DNA of 64,000 nt from Rhizoclosmatium globosum (taxonomy: Eukaryota > Chytridiomycota > Chytridiomycetes > Chytridiales > Chytriomycetaceae). This document shows positions 9,948-20,383 of the stretch, one piece after another. The notes below the pieces were generated by a model that was given only the letters and a program-made list of their open reading frames with translations, ran no database searches and was not told the origin of the DNA. The DNA is taken from contig MCGO01000021.1 of NCBI GenBank assembly GCA_002104985.1, positions 434,001 through 498,000 of the forward strand. The letters run 5' to 3'. Position 1 is the stretch's first letter. Each line of letters begins with the position of its first letter. Made by a program: the position numbers and the translations under genes.

Positions 9948-12183
9948 ATGGACGCATTGGTCCAAGTGCATCAAGAAGAATGTACTAATACAGAAGACGA
10001 TGTGTTACAAGTCGTTGATTCAAGCCAAGACGAGGAGGTACGACCGTAGTGGTTTTGATTATCCGTTCACTATTTATCACTGACGCACGCATATAACAAC
10101 TCCCACATCATCGCTTCTGATACTGAAACGATATTATCATTTCTAACACGCTCTTCTTTGTCAGGTTTCATCGCCATCTGACGACCCTTTCAACCCTTTC
10201 AACTTGAAGTTCCTGGGTCCAGCACTTCCACCACCAGAGGACACGCTTCCAACTTTTAACGCAAAACTAGAGCAGTTTAGTGTGAATGAAGCCGCTGTTG
10301 CTCATGTTCCATTTGGTCAAGTTGGCGATTCTTCGGACACTCTCATCGACGACGAGCATCTAACCTTTACACAAGCCGAATCCGAACAACATCTTCCACT
10401 TAACGAATCCGAAGATGTGGATGGAATGGAATGCGATCCTCCAGCTTCGACCCCTTCCTCGCCACTCAACAAACAAACTGATTTTTCGCCACCCACTTTC
10501 ACCCAAGAAAATGCTGAACCAACCACGGAGCCCCAAGTCGTAGCCGTCCCTCTCCTCAAACGCGCAGTTGTTGCTCCAATTTCTCAGACAACTGAATCCC
10601 GTAGCCAGTCCAAACAAAAGTTCCAGTCTGCCTTGTCCAATGCAGTCAACTGGGGTGCTGTTGCAATGGAGGAGCCGTCCCGCCATGACCCCCTTGGTGG
10701 CCTTAATCGCCTCGCTATCTCTGATTACGAGAAAGTCCTTGCTCCCGAATTTGAAGGTCTCGGCCAAAAGGCTGGCGAACGCTGGGAAGAACACAAAAAC
10801 TCGTTGGGAATTTTCACTACTGTTAGCATTTATGGTCAGAGGATTGATGAGTTGAAAAAATACGGTATGGGTTTCAACCGAGATATGAGTGGAGGCATGG
10901 GCGGTGGTATGGGAATCAGAAATGCTGGAATGAGTATGGATCGTGGAGGTGGTGGTGGTGGCGGCGGAGCTAGAATGGATTACGAGCAACGCGGACGAGA
11001 CCAGCAACAACGCGATCCAAGAGACCATTATAATGACGACGTGCGTGCAAGCAGTGTCCAAAGTCGTCGCGGGGGCTATTCCGTTCCAAACTCACGTGGT
11101 AACGAAGGAAGAGGTGATGCTCGTGGTGGCAGTACCTATGGTAATTCTGGAGACGCTCGTGGAGATGGAGGATATAATGCTCGAAACTCTAGTTATAGCG
11201 GCAACTTTGAAGCCCGCGGAAACTTTCCAAGCCAACAGCCCCAAGGTGTCGACGCCAACTCTGGCTATTCTGCCAGCAGCTCTAAGAATCAAGCTCTTCC
11301 TCAAGGAACTTATGGTAATGCTGATTGGGACTCAGCCTATGATACTCCTTCCAACCAAACTGCCCATGTATTTCAACAAGCTACCGCGTCCTTCGATCAA
11401 ACTCGTAAATATGATATGAACGAATTGAAAGCTATTGGTCAAAAGCAAGTTCCCGCCCCATTTAAAGATGTTCCGTATCTTTACGTCGGACCTGAACCTT
11501 TGTAGTGCGCGAACCACCAGTGCCTATCCGTTCTAAAAACCCAACTAGGTATTTACTGCTTTTTTACTTGATTTCATTGACTCTGCTCATATTCTTAGCA
11601 CTGGCCAAGACTCTCGCAATACCCCAGCCCAATCTAGTAACAACGAAATGCCTGACATTCCAAGGTATATTGGTCTCGAGTTGTATATCTCTAGTTTCTG
11701 AAATACATTTAACGCTTCCAGCCTTCTGGCCAAGCGCACAGTTGACCTTGACGCTCCCAAAGTTCCATTCCAACCAAAGCACGTTTTCTTGAGCGGTGAT
11801 GGTGTATACAACCCAAAGCTGGCCGTGCAGCCGGTGGAATGCAAAATCAACAAGGACAAGGTGGAATGCAGCAGCAAAGACAGCCACAAGGATTTGTAGG
11901 CTACGGAGGAGGTGGAAATTCTGGGGGAATTGTGCATAACCAACAACAAGGCGGTATGCCACAACAGGTACAAAAGGGCGAAATTGGCAGTGGAGAAAAC
12001 AGAGGAATTATGGCGGTGGTGACAGAGATGTGTGGTTTTGGCAGCGGCGGTGGAGCGAAAGGTGTTCCAGCTCATCGTGGTGGTTTGTATCAAGGAGGTG
12101 GAGACGATGCTGAAATTTATAAAGGCGGAAGTGCTCCCGTATTTGCCAGTAGTGGATCGGATGATGTTGATGAATGGGCTTGA
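9948..12183 (+). CDS. RGG/Gly-Gln-rich low-complexity protein, probably RNA-binding; two frame breaks
   Basis: Exons proposed: 9948-10037, 10165-11548, 11599-11664 and 11722-12183. Introns are 127, 50 and 57 nt, all GT..AG. The N-terminal half is acidic and Pro-rich (DDPFNPFNLKFLGPALPPPED). The middle carries Gly-rich, Arg-Gly and Gln runs typical of RNA-granule proteins. Near residue 425 is KYDMNELKAIG, which resembles the eIF4E-binding YxxxxL-hydrophobic motif but has Lys in the hydrophobic slot. The tail is Gly/Gln-rich and ends SSGSDDVDEWA. Single-base frame breaks occur near 11500 (TTTGTAG, stop in frame) and near 11815. The extreme C-terminal frame is uncertain. I recognise no named family; a role in mRNA metabolism is inferred from composition only. 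Confidence 0.55.
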
Positions 12184-12585
12184 TCACACGTGTGTATCTG
12201 CAGTCCTTCGCGTGTATTCCTTCCTCCTAGTTATTATCAATTTATTGCTTGGCTTCAAAAATATCTTTTTATTCTGAATTCTTCGCTACGAGAATCAAAT
12301 GTCCCTCAAAATCAAGAAGACCAAAGCATACTTTGATAGTCTGTCTGAAGTTAATGACACCCCTGTGGAATCCGGTAGAGGCGGTGGTTTGTAGGCCAGC
12401 GGTGGCATTGGTGGAGTCTCTAGAATGGTTTATTTGATCAAGAACACCAGTCGAGTGACAAGCACTTATTGGTACGAAAATCTAAAAATATAGCAAGTAT
12501 CCGGGATATGCGAATTTAAGTACGGAAAATGATCTGATAAAGTATACAATCATAACCTTTATTACGCATTATATTAATAATCAAT
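12184..12585. other. Intergenic stretch with no supported gene
   Basis: AT-rich spacer between the RGG-protein stop and the decayed paralogue. A 31-codon frame beginning at 12300 (MSLKIKKTKAYFDSLS) can be read but has no support. Nothing else is recognised. Confidence 0.5.
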
Positions 12586-13255
12586 CTATGAAGTAAAGAC
12601 GAAAAAGGATCGCGGTACACAATCCAAAGCACAATTCCATGAATCAAACTCAAGAAGCAACGCCCGCATCTCAGACGCATCTGTAACTTCGTCTTTTCTA
12701 ATACTTTCCCTCATATTCCATTTTGATTTTCTTGGTACCGTTGATGCTACCTCACCACAATGTTCACATTCGTCACTGGCAAACGACAGCCAAGCTCGAT
12801 GCCTCAACGGGATCGTTCGCGAGAATCTTTTGTGCCAAGCTTGCAATCATCTCAATGATTTTTTGGCGCTGTGGATTAAGCGAAAAGATATTCTGAACGA
12901 TGTTATTCTGGAATGCTATTCTGGAGGTGATATTTTAAGATCAAAACACTGCATACGTACATAATATGATCAGTATTCTGGATTCAATTAGCTTCAGAGG
13001 AGAAATAAAAGGCTTTGAAACATTGGAAGACATTCTTGGCTTGAGCTTGAAAAAGGATATGAAGCCAAACCGTTTAGTTTCATTTCTCCTGAACTTAATA
13101 AAATCACCTTTCTCTGGATAGAATACAGCAATTCCCCTTTGCTCCCGGCTATTAACTTGGAATAAGACTCGATCATATTGCCTCCTTTTGTTTTGATATC
13201 TTATGGTTGTGATAACGATGCGTTAGAATGAAGTTGCAAATGTGATTGAATGCCA
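12586..13255 (-). pseudogene. Diverged, broken copy of the gene at 21218-22421
   Basis: Read on the minus strand, this region aligns in order with exons 2-5 of the intact gene at 21.2-22.4 kb. Matching pieces are AFNHICN (exon 2/3 side), GFISFFKLK...SKPFISPL (exon 4), LNPQRQKIIEMIASLAQKIL with DPVEASSLAVV, and ASEMRALLLEFDSWN (exon 5). A missing base after SLAVV shifts the frame, further stops occur upstream, and I could not define splice sites for a full model. It is therefore a decayed duplicate, or a diverged paralogue damaged by sequence error. It lies in inverted orientation about 9 kb from its relative. Confidence 0.7.
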
Positions 13256-13287
13256 TGACAGCAGATGTAAGCATGTGACAATTTAAG

Positions 13288-13590
13288 TCATAAAAATGAT
13301 ATACTTACAGAAAGAAGGGTGCACACATAAATACGTAAATAAACAGAAGCGCTAACCTTTTTGAATGAATTGATAGCATGCTGGTGAACAGGGTGGTATG
13401 TTTGGGATATATGAATTTGAAATGGAAGGATTGCTGGCTGACAACGCAGTACCAAGCACAACAAATAATCTTTCGCATTGACGCCGCTGTCCATAATTCT
13501 CTTCAAGCGGACTAACTTTGCTTCATCTTCTTTTGTTGGGTCTAATTCCCGGGTTGAGAGAGGTGTGATATGGGACCCCAACAACATCAC
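13288..13590 (-). CDS. Hypothetical short ORF upstream of the decayed paralogue
   Basis: A 100-codon open frame with charged, plausible composition (TRELDPTKEDEAKLVRLKRIMDSG). A possible splice donor follows NSFKK. It could be a 5' exon of the decayed gene just downstream on the same strand, or a chance ORF. It has no recognised domain. It starts 33 bp from the tRNA-Cys gene, which is also on the minus strand. Confidence 0.25.
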   Translation of the reverse strand: MMLLGSHITPLSTRELDPTKEDEAKLVRLKRIMDSGVNAKDYLLCLVLRCQPAILPFQIHISQTYHPVHQHAINSFKKVSASVYLRIYVCTLLSVSISFL

Positions 13591-13623
13591 CCTCCCCTAC
13601 TGCACCCAATATAAATACTAAAA

Positions 13624-13694
13624 GGACCGGGCGGGGGTTGATCCCGCGACCTCGGGATTTGCAGTCCTACGCTCTACCACTGAGCTACCAGTCC
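13624..13694 (-). tRNA. tRNA-Cys (anticodon GCA)
   Basis: 71-nt cloverleaf on the minus strand without intron. The acceptor stem GGACTGG/CCGGTCC pairs with one G-U. The D arm is GCTC..GAGC. The anticodon loop CTGCAAA gives anticodon GCA. The T stem GCGGG/CCCGC is perfect. Two oddities are seen: an A-C mismatch in the second pair of the anticodon stem, and a T loop reading ATCAACC, so position 54 is A where T is nearly universal. No CCA is encoded, as expected for a nuclear eukaryotic tRNA. Confidence 0.9.
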
Positions 13695-13894
13695 GTTCTT
13701 CAACGGGAAGGAATTGTAATACTTCACGCACATATTCCTGGAATTTTCCTTTTTACCTTTTAATTCATTATAATTATTATTATCTGTTATATTTTAAAAA
13801 ACCTGTCAGTGCATCTAGATTTGGGAATATCTGAGCCTTTCTGCCAAACCTGTCTAAAAACGTAAATGCTGTTTAGTTTATTTTCTTTAAGACT

Positions 13895-14707
13895 TCATGA
13901 TAAGCTCATTTTACTCAAATGATCCTGTGCTCCTCCCATATTTAACAACTGTCCGAATTGTGAACCACCCGATGTATTTCCATTGGGGGTAACAGCGCCA
14001 CCACCACTTGCCACATGCATACTTCCTCGTGGACTCGCAACCACAACATTCGCACCACCGCCAAAGACTACACCGACGCGTGGACTTCCTGGTGGGACTG
14101 TCGCGTTTGATCCAAAGATGCTGACGCCAGACGCTGACGGTGTTGAAATGTTTCGGTCTCCTGCCATAGAACCTGCAGACGATGCTGATGTGCTTCGACG
14201 CATCATTGGAGAACCCATATGGCCGGAGAGCATGAGACCCATTACAGGGCCAGGGAGTAGAGGTTGTTGGATTCCTTGCATTTGATTTGAACTGGAGAAG
14301 TACGGATGATTGTGAAGTGGTGGTTATGGTGATGGTGTGGGGTTGTTGGATTCGGATTTAGATTGGATGAAGCCCCTGCAGCGGTCGTCGTAATTGATGG
14401 TGCTACAGTTGTTGTTGGTGTTGTGATTAAATGCGGTGCCAGTGGCTGCTGCCATGAGACGGAGGGACTGTTTGGAATTGACATAGGTTGTGTTTGTGGT
14501 GACATAAACATTGCTGTTGAAGTTGGAGATGTAGGAATCACCGTAGAATTATTTCGCCGTTTGTAAGGTTCATATCGGTCCTCAGAATTTATGCTTACTT
14601 GAGAGGAAGTCAATCCAAGAAGTATACAAGACAAGCTTACATTTTCGTTTGTTTTTTCCAACAACTGGCGACATTATCATCATGGAAGTGTGCGTGCTTG
14701 GAGACAT
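13895..14707 (-). CDS. Ser/Thr/Pro-rich protein with SEDRYEPYKRR motif; one frame break
   Basis: Exon 1 is 14641-14707 (start MSPSTHTSMM) and exon 2 is 13895-14597. The 43-nt intron has a GTAAGC donor, and the join gives KRKLSINSEDRYEPYKRR. The rest is low complexity: Ser/Thr/Pro runs, a His/Asn tract, Gly-rich and Ser-rich segments, ending LSKMSLS. Near 14308 the frame shifts inside the His-Asn tract as if one C were missing; downstream it reads NHPYFSSSNQMQG without interruption. The basic cluster next to Ser-Pro sites would suit a nuclear, CDK-regulated protein, but I see no diagnostic domain. A Whi5/Nrm1-type repressor was considered and not supported. Confidence 0.55.
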
Positions 14708-14795
14708 GATAGGCGATGCTGTTTCATAATGACGATATACAATCTGTGTATATTGTGTGAGTCACAGGCAACCATTTAAGTCCACAATACAGCTA

Positions 14796-15541
14796 CTACT
14801 CAACTGAATTCTCTGGATTTAGTTTTGATGTGTGTGACGCGTAGGATGCCGGGTCCTTTACGTGGGCATTGGGGATAGGAATCGTTCTTGGCAGAGGAAC
14901 AGTAGTCTCCAGAAGAACCTCATCCAATCCAAGACTAGTTGCTTCTGTGGGTGACTGCATAGCGGAAGAATCAACAATGGCAGGGTTTATGCGGCTTAGG
15001 AAGTTCATTGTGGCGTTCTCATGGGCCAATTCCTCATCAAAAGGCCGGGCTTCACGCTAAAATGGAATGTTAAGTGTATGTTTCAGAGCAGAAGGAGCAG
15101 AAGGAGGGGCACCTTAATTAGAGTAGCGACACGTGAGATGTTATTTGGATTTGAGCGAGTTGTTGATGAGCGCTTTGGGTTCGCAGCATCGCAAAGCATC
15201 GGCGACGGCGGCTCTTCGTCATCGATTTCCTGGCGCAGGGCCGAAGAAGCGGGCGCCGTTGAATGCGTTGTTGTGGCAGAGGCTAAAGTGGTTGGCATCC
15301 GCGCAAACTGCCGCCGCATCGACGCTCCGCCGCTCGTCGCATTCGCTGGCGCAGCACTAGCGTTTGTTGTCGCCGCCACGCTGGATCCTGCGCCGCTGTT
15401 GGAGGAAGAAACCTCTGCGGCCGACTTCGAGGGAGAGGTCATTCGCCGCCGTCGCGCGTCATGGTCGCGCTGCTGTTCTTCGTCTTCACTGTCGGTGTCA
15501 CAAGACTCGGATGATGAGTTGGATGCTCGCCGTCTACGCAT
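14796..15541 (-). CDS. Unrecognised Arg/Ser-rich N-terminus protein
   Basis: Two exons, 15113-15541 and 14796-15056, sum to 690 nt (229 aa). The 56-nt intron splices ATLIK to REARPFDEELAHENATMNFL. The N-terminus is highly charged (MRRRRASNSSSES followed by an acidic stretch and a second Arg cluster), then comes an Ala/Ser/Thr-rich linker. The second exon looks more conserved (RPFDEELAHENATMNFLSRI) and is probably the functional core, but I cannot name a family. A nuclear location is plausible from the basic clusters. Confidence 0.65.
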
Positions 15542-15655
15542 AGTTCAATTGGACTGATGTGGCACAATCTTGTTCCAACTCAATTACCACAGAATTGTAG
15601 AATAAGTATATTTATTCACAAAGAGAAGAAAGAAAGAAGGTAGTTGCTGTACTAC

Positions 15656-15940
15656 TCAGTCCATGCTTGAATCTGCCTCCGTGATTTCGTCAGAATCCTC
15701 TTCAACCTCATCATCATCTTCAAAAGCCACAGCAACGGAACCAGAAGTCGTTCTGACTGCAAGGGTTCCAGTGACAAAACCGGACGCAGGGTTTGTAGAG
15801 AGCGTTTTACTGACAATCGCAGCTTGAGAGAATCGTAGCCCAGTCGACGAAGTCACGGCTTGCGGTACTGGCAATGCAAGAGTTTCTTTTGCGAGTAGCA
15901 GAAGAAGACAGGTCAGGGTCAGAGAAGATGTGATTGTCAT
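15656..15940 (-). CDS. Small secreted protein with acidic tail
   Basis: A 94-aa intronless ORF. Residues 1-23 form a classical signal peptide (MTITSSLTLTCLLLLLAKETLA, cleavage likely after LALP or just before). The mature part has no cysteine, is Ser/Thr/Val-rich, and ends in an acidic run (EDDDEVEEDSDE). No family is recognised. Small secreted proteins like this are common in fungal secretomes; there is no direct evidence for an effector role. Confidence 0.6.
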   Translation of the reverse strand: MTITSSLTLTCLLLLLAKETLALPVPQAVTSSTGLRFSQAAIVSKTLSTNPASGFVTGTLAVRTTSGSVAVAFEDDDEVEEDSDEITEADSSMD

Positions 15941-16141
15941 TTGGGAAGAGGGAAGGGATTGTTTGAGTTTATCAACAGCACATGGAAGTTAGCTTTATAG
16001 CAGTTTTGACTGGAAGGGGATGAAAGAGGTCAACTTGAAGGGATGTGCGGAAGGGGTTCACCAAAAGAAACATAAAAAAACCTTGATGAAACTTCTACAG
16101 AAACTTCTATTATCAAACCCCTTTTATTGGAAATCTGGTAT

Positions 16142-17760
16142 TTAATCAATCTTATTGACGGAAGCAGCCTTCTTCAACGGAACGCGTTCTTCCTTTGAGG
16201 CAGGTGGTTCATCGCTGAGCAAAAAGTAAAGAAGAGCAACTACAACGGCAACTCCCCCAATAGCGACCACGTATGGGTACATTACGATAAATTCCTATGC
16301 CGAAATATTAAATAAAAATAGACAGTATGAATATCGACTCACAACGACTGGTTTCATGACCTTCTCGAACTTCTTGGCAAAGGCACCAACCATACCATTG
16401 ATATGGGTTCCTTTCAATTTACCCTCTACCATCTTATGAATGTTTTCAACTAGAGCATCTTTTTCAAGTTCGAGGTCGGCGCCGGCTCCATCTTTGCGAT
16501 ACAATTCTTCTTCCTTTGGATCCAAAACAACAACCTTGGGAAGCTCGTCGACACTCTTGATGCCGTAAGCTCTGCTAATATACTCAGCCTTTTCTTTTCC
16601 GTCAATCCAAGTGAACACAACGTTTTTCTTGCTGTTGGTTGAGTATTTGGAAGTTCCCCAAGCACGAGCAGCAAGACGAAGACGGTCAATTTGTGGGGAA
16701 TCATTGCCATTAAAGATTCCAAGGACAACAAGCTTATCAGATCCATGGGTACCCATAATTTCACGAGAGTTTGCATCAGTAAGAGCTGGAACGAGGGGGT
16801 GTTTGTTGTCCAAAATCCATGTACGAAGAGATTGTTGCTTGGGACAATGTAAATAATTTTCTTCAGATAAATCGCTCTTACCTGTTTAGTTTCAGCCAAC
16901 GGCGTCAATGGAGGGTTGTAGACCTTTTGATCCATCCCACCGTCCTTGGAAACAACAAGCAGTGGAAGTTCATTTTGGTGATCATCAGGAATACGGAAGA
17001 GCTTCTTGGCAGCCTCATAATCTGGAGTGATGTAGATAGGAGTGAGAGTTTGAACCGACGCAGCAACCTTCAAGAAGTTGGTCTGATGGATGAATGGTTA
17101 GAGCAGGAACAACTTCAAAAAGGATTACCCACAAGATGAGCATCAGAAAGAGATGCGCTATCATAAACATAGATGAACACGACGTCCTTTGCTTTCATGA
17201 GGCTCTTAATTTCCTTTGACTTCACAACTGTAACAACAGGCTCATTGAACTTTTCAATGAAGCCAGTGAGGCCCTCCACAGTTCTCCGACCGGAAAAATC
17301 AATAGCTCCCAATTCAGTCACATACTTAAGTGATGGATAACCACGGATCCCGAGCTTCTGACAAACCCGTCCCTCAGTCGTGCAATCAACCTCTCCCACA
17401 TTAGCCTTTCCTCTCATATCATACGCGAACTCTTCCCAAATAGGAGCCAAGTTTTTGCAGTGTCCACACCAAGGGGCGTAAAACTTGATGAAGTACGGGT
17501 CCTTGGTGTCCTCATCATACGTGGCAGCTTTGAGAACCTTGTTTTCACCCTGAGGATTCACTGGCTTTGACGGCGAATTAACTTTGGCAGCGAGAGACTT
17601 TGCATGGGCGATAGCGGCATTGAGCTGAATTCAAGGCCGTTTAGTACCGAGTTGAAAGATTGAGACCTGGCGGCTGTCAAGATAACTCAACTGAATCGTC
17701 TGCAGACGCAAATGCCGCAAGAAGAACTGCGGCTACAGTTGGAAGTGTGAAGAACCGCAT
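16142..17760 (-). CDS. Protein disulfide isomerase, TMX3-like, single-pass ER membrane protein
   Basis: Five exons (17692-17760, 17133-17624, 16882-17082, 16343-16837, 16142-16294) sum to 470 codons (469 aa). A signal peptide (MRFFTLPTVAAVLLAAFASA) is followed by one thioredoxin domain with active site WCGHCK (CGHC at residues 76-79). Two or more redox-inactive thioredoxin-like domains come next, then a transmembrane helix near the C-terminus (YPYVVAIGGVAVVVVALLYF) and a lysine-rich tail (KKAASVNKID). The length and the order 'active a domain, inactive domains, TM' match TMX3. It should oxidise or isomerise disulfides of secretory clients in the ER lumen. There is no KDEL; retention may come from the cytosolic Lys-rich tail. 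The first intron has a TACTAAAC branch-like site. Introns are 48-67 nt. Confidence 0.9.
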
Positions 17761-17855
17761 TTTGGGAGCTTTTTCTCTGCGAACGCCACCTCCGTCACAA
17801 CCAATTTATTCAGAGAAGGAGAAAAGGAAAGAGAAATATTAATAGAATGTTGCAA

Positions 17856-20383
17856 CTACTGTAAGTGAGTGACTGATGCGTATTGCTCTCTCAGCTTCTC
17901 AACTTCATCACATAGCCATTTATGAGATAGAACCTAGCATACTATTTAGTCACACCAAGTGATATAACGCTTTTTCGTACCTCGTCTATTGTCGCCCGTT
18001 CCCTGGGATTATATGCCAATAATCGTCGAATAAGGTGACGACAACCTGATTTGGTTTTGACATTAGATTTATTATATCCACCGACGATGTAAATCAAACC
18101 TTCAATCTGGGAGTCAGACTCCAAGCCAAATGGAATTCTGAACTCTCCGCGGATGATGTCTGGAATTGTGTGGAATGGGTTCTCTCCGAATACAATGGTG
18201 TACAGCAATACTCCGAGTGACCTGTCTAATATGAGATGAATCGAACCAAAAAACGCAAATACATACCACATCTCCGATTCAGGCCCACGATAACTCAGCT
18301 GATTCGCGATTTCAGGACTTGCAAAATGAGTCGTTCCGTTAAACTTTGTAAAATAGTCACGCTCGTGTTTTGGAATTTGTGCCGCGCTGCCAAAGTCGAT
18401 GATTTTGATAATGTAATTTGAATCAATCACAACGTTTTCGTCTTTGAGGTCCCTGTGAACGAGGTTGTTTGAATGCAAGAAATGAACAGCAAGCGCTATT
18501 TGTGCGAATATCTTCTTGGCTAGAGGTTCGGGGATTCGCTTGTCTGTTAAGTTGAAAACTCAGTTGAAGACTGGGATGACCAAATAATCTTTTAAACTTA
18601 CGGGCATCTGTAAATATGAGTTAACATATTGAAGCTCAAGGGATTCATGGACGTACCGATGCATTCAAACAGGTCACAAGAAGTACGTCGTTTGATTTGT
18701 TTCTCCTGTTCGGCTGTCAAACGAAACAAAGGACTACACTCCGTTTTTGGGAACGACACAGGCGTGACCGAAGATTTCGCGTTTTCACTCGCAGCACGTT
18801 TCTTTTCCACCACAACGGGAACTACTTCCTTCACAACAGCCTTCTCGCTCTCTCCGACTGCATTCGACGCAGTCCATTCCGTTCCGTGCAGTTCAGTTAT
18901 CAGGAGAATGTACTTGGAAGGTTCGATGATGTGATCAATATACTGAATGATATTCGGATGACTGAGCTGCTGAAGGATTGCGATTTCCACGGGAATCTTT
19001 TCAGACGGATTGGATGGATCTTTCACCCACAAGTCTCTTGGAATCTTGTCGCGAGTGATGAACTTTACTGCAACCTTTTAGATACGAGTTAAAGAGTCAA
19101 GTTGGAATAACAGAAACTTTAAACGTAAATGTGAATCTCACCTCCTTTCCATCAACCAACCTCGTCGCCGTCATAACAAACCCAAACGCTCCATCACCCA
19201 ACACTTCACCTAACCGATACCGTTCCCGAAAGCGTGCCGACAACGGTCTAGTTCCATTCAAGAACCCAACAACATCCGCATGTCGACTATTCCTCTCTTC
19301 ATCCTCCTTCTCTTTCTGACTCACTTTCTTAACACTCCCTTCCTTCTTCCGTTGATCAACACCAGATTCTTGAGGCTTTGGTTTCGGTGGCGGTTCAGGG
19401 ACGTGTTGGACGTGATGGTGGTGTCCCGTAAGCGGTGCCAACGCGTTTGCAGGGCGAAGCGGACGTGCACTGTTCACGCGTGAGATTGTTTCCGTCACGT
19501 TGGATTTCAGTTGATTCACGGCTCCAATCACGTTGTTCAAGACCGCTGCGGAGGACTGTGCCAGCGACTTTGTAGATATGTGTGTGGAGCTTGTTGCGGT
19601 GTGTTGGATAGGGATTTCTTCTGTGGTTTCGCCGCCAGTGTCGTCGGCGGTTTGTTGGTGTTGGTCCGCGCTGAAACCACGTCGTTTTAGAACGGTGTTG
19701 TTGAAAAAGTCGGAGGCGGAGGCTCGCCAGTTGTTGAGTTTTTGCATTGTGCTTGTAGTACTGCTACTCCGTTTTGGGCTTTTGTTGCTTCGAGAGGGAG
19801 ATGCTGGGGCTGCACTGTTGGGTCGCACGAATAGTTCCGCGACAGCTGTAACAGGAAATGCGGGGATTGATTTCTTGAAGAATCCAGGGTTTTTTATAGG
19901 AGGTGGGACTGGTTGAGGTTGTTGAAAAGATGAGGCTGTTGAAATAGCGTCCTCCGAGTCTTTTTCCACTACAAGCTGTTGATTAAAGAATTCCTTTCCT
20001 GCAGCATCGTCCGATACCGGCTCCTTGTGGCGCAACCCAACAACCTTTGTTATTCTATCCATATTACTACGAAAAGAACCGATTTTCCCACTGCCTCCTC
20101 CATCTTTACTACGACTCAACTGTGGGGTTGGTTTCTTTTCCGTCAACCTTGCTGAAGGATCTACGACTCCCGTCCGAAGAGTTGGCGTGGCGGGAGAATA
20201 CTTGGTCGATCGGCCCATAGTAACTCCAGGACTATTTGAGGGATATGAAGATCCATTTTGAATAGTTTCATCAGAGTCAGTGCGGCTCGGAGCGTCTGGT
20301 TTTAAATTTGACAGGTCCGAAGGTGATGTCTGTCCAGAACTCAGGTCTTCTGCAGCTACAGGATTCACGTGTCGATGCGACAT
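17856..20383 (-). CDS. Serine/threonine protein kinase, PAS-kinase-like catalytic domain
   Basis: Six exons (19142-20383, 18657-19074, 18602-18607, 18267-18543, 17981-18221, 17856-17933) sum exactly to 754 codons (753 aa). Residues 1-390 are Ser/Pro-rich and disordered. The kinase domain has GDGAFGFV (Gly loop), VAVKF (ATP lysine, about 418), HRDLKDEN (about 585-592), DFGSA (605) and SPE in place of APE. The stretches YRGPESEMWSLGVLLYT and FGENPFHTIP are characteristic of PASK/Psk kinases. An insertion of about 65 residues with basic and Ser-rich sequence separates the hinge (ELHG) from CDLFECID. No PAS domain is seen in the N-terminus. The third exon is only 6 nt. The true C-terminus (VLSHKWLCDEVEKL) requires the 47-nt last intron. 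Substrates are unknown; PAS kinases regulate carbohydrate metabolism and translation. Confidence 0.9.

Noticed and set aside
10360..11061. 233-codon minus-strand ORF opposite the RGG protein
   Set aside because: It is antisense to the coding exon, and its Ser/His/Thr-rich composition mirrors Gly/Arg codons of the real gene.
14242..14707. Whi5/Nrm1-type cell-cycle repressor
   Set aside because: Only SEDRYEPYKRR is suggestive; the GTB-type core motif expected for Whi5/Nrm1 was not found.
17624..17700. Frame break between the PDI signal peptide exon and the thioredoxin exon
   Set aside because: A 67-nt intron from 17691 to 17625 with a GTTGAG donor and TACTAAAC branch-like site restores the frame fully, so no indel is needed.
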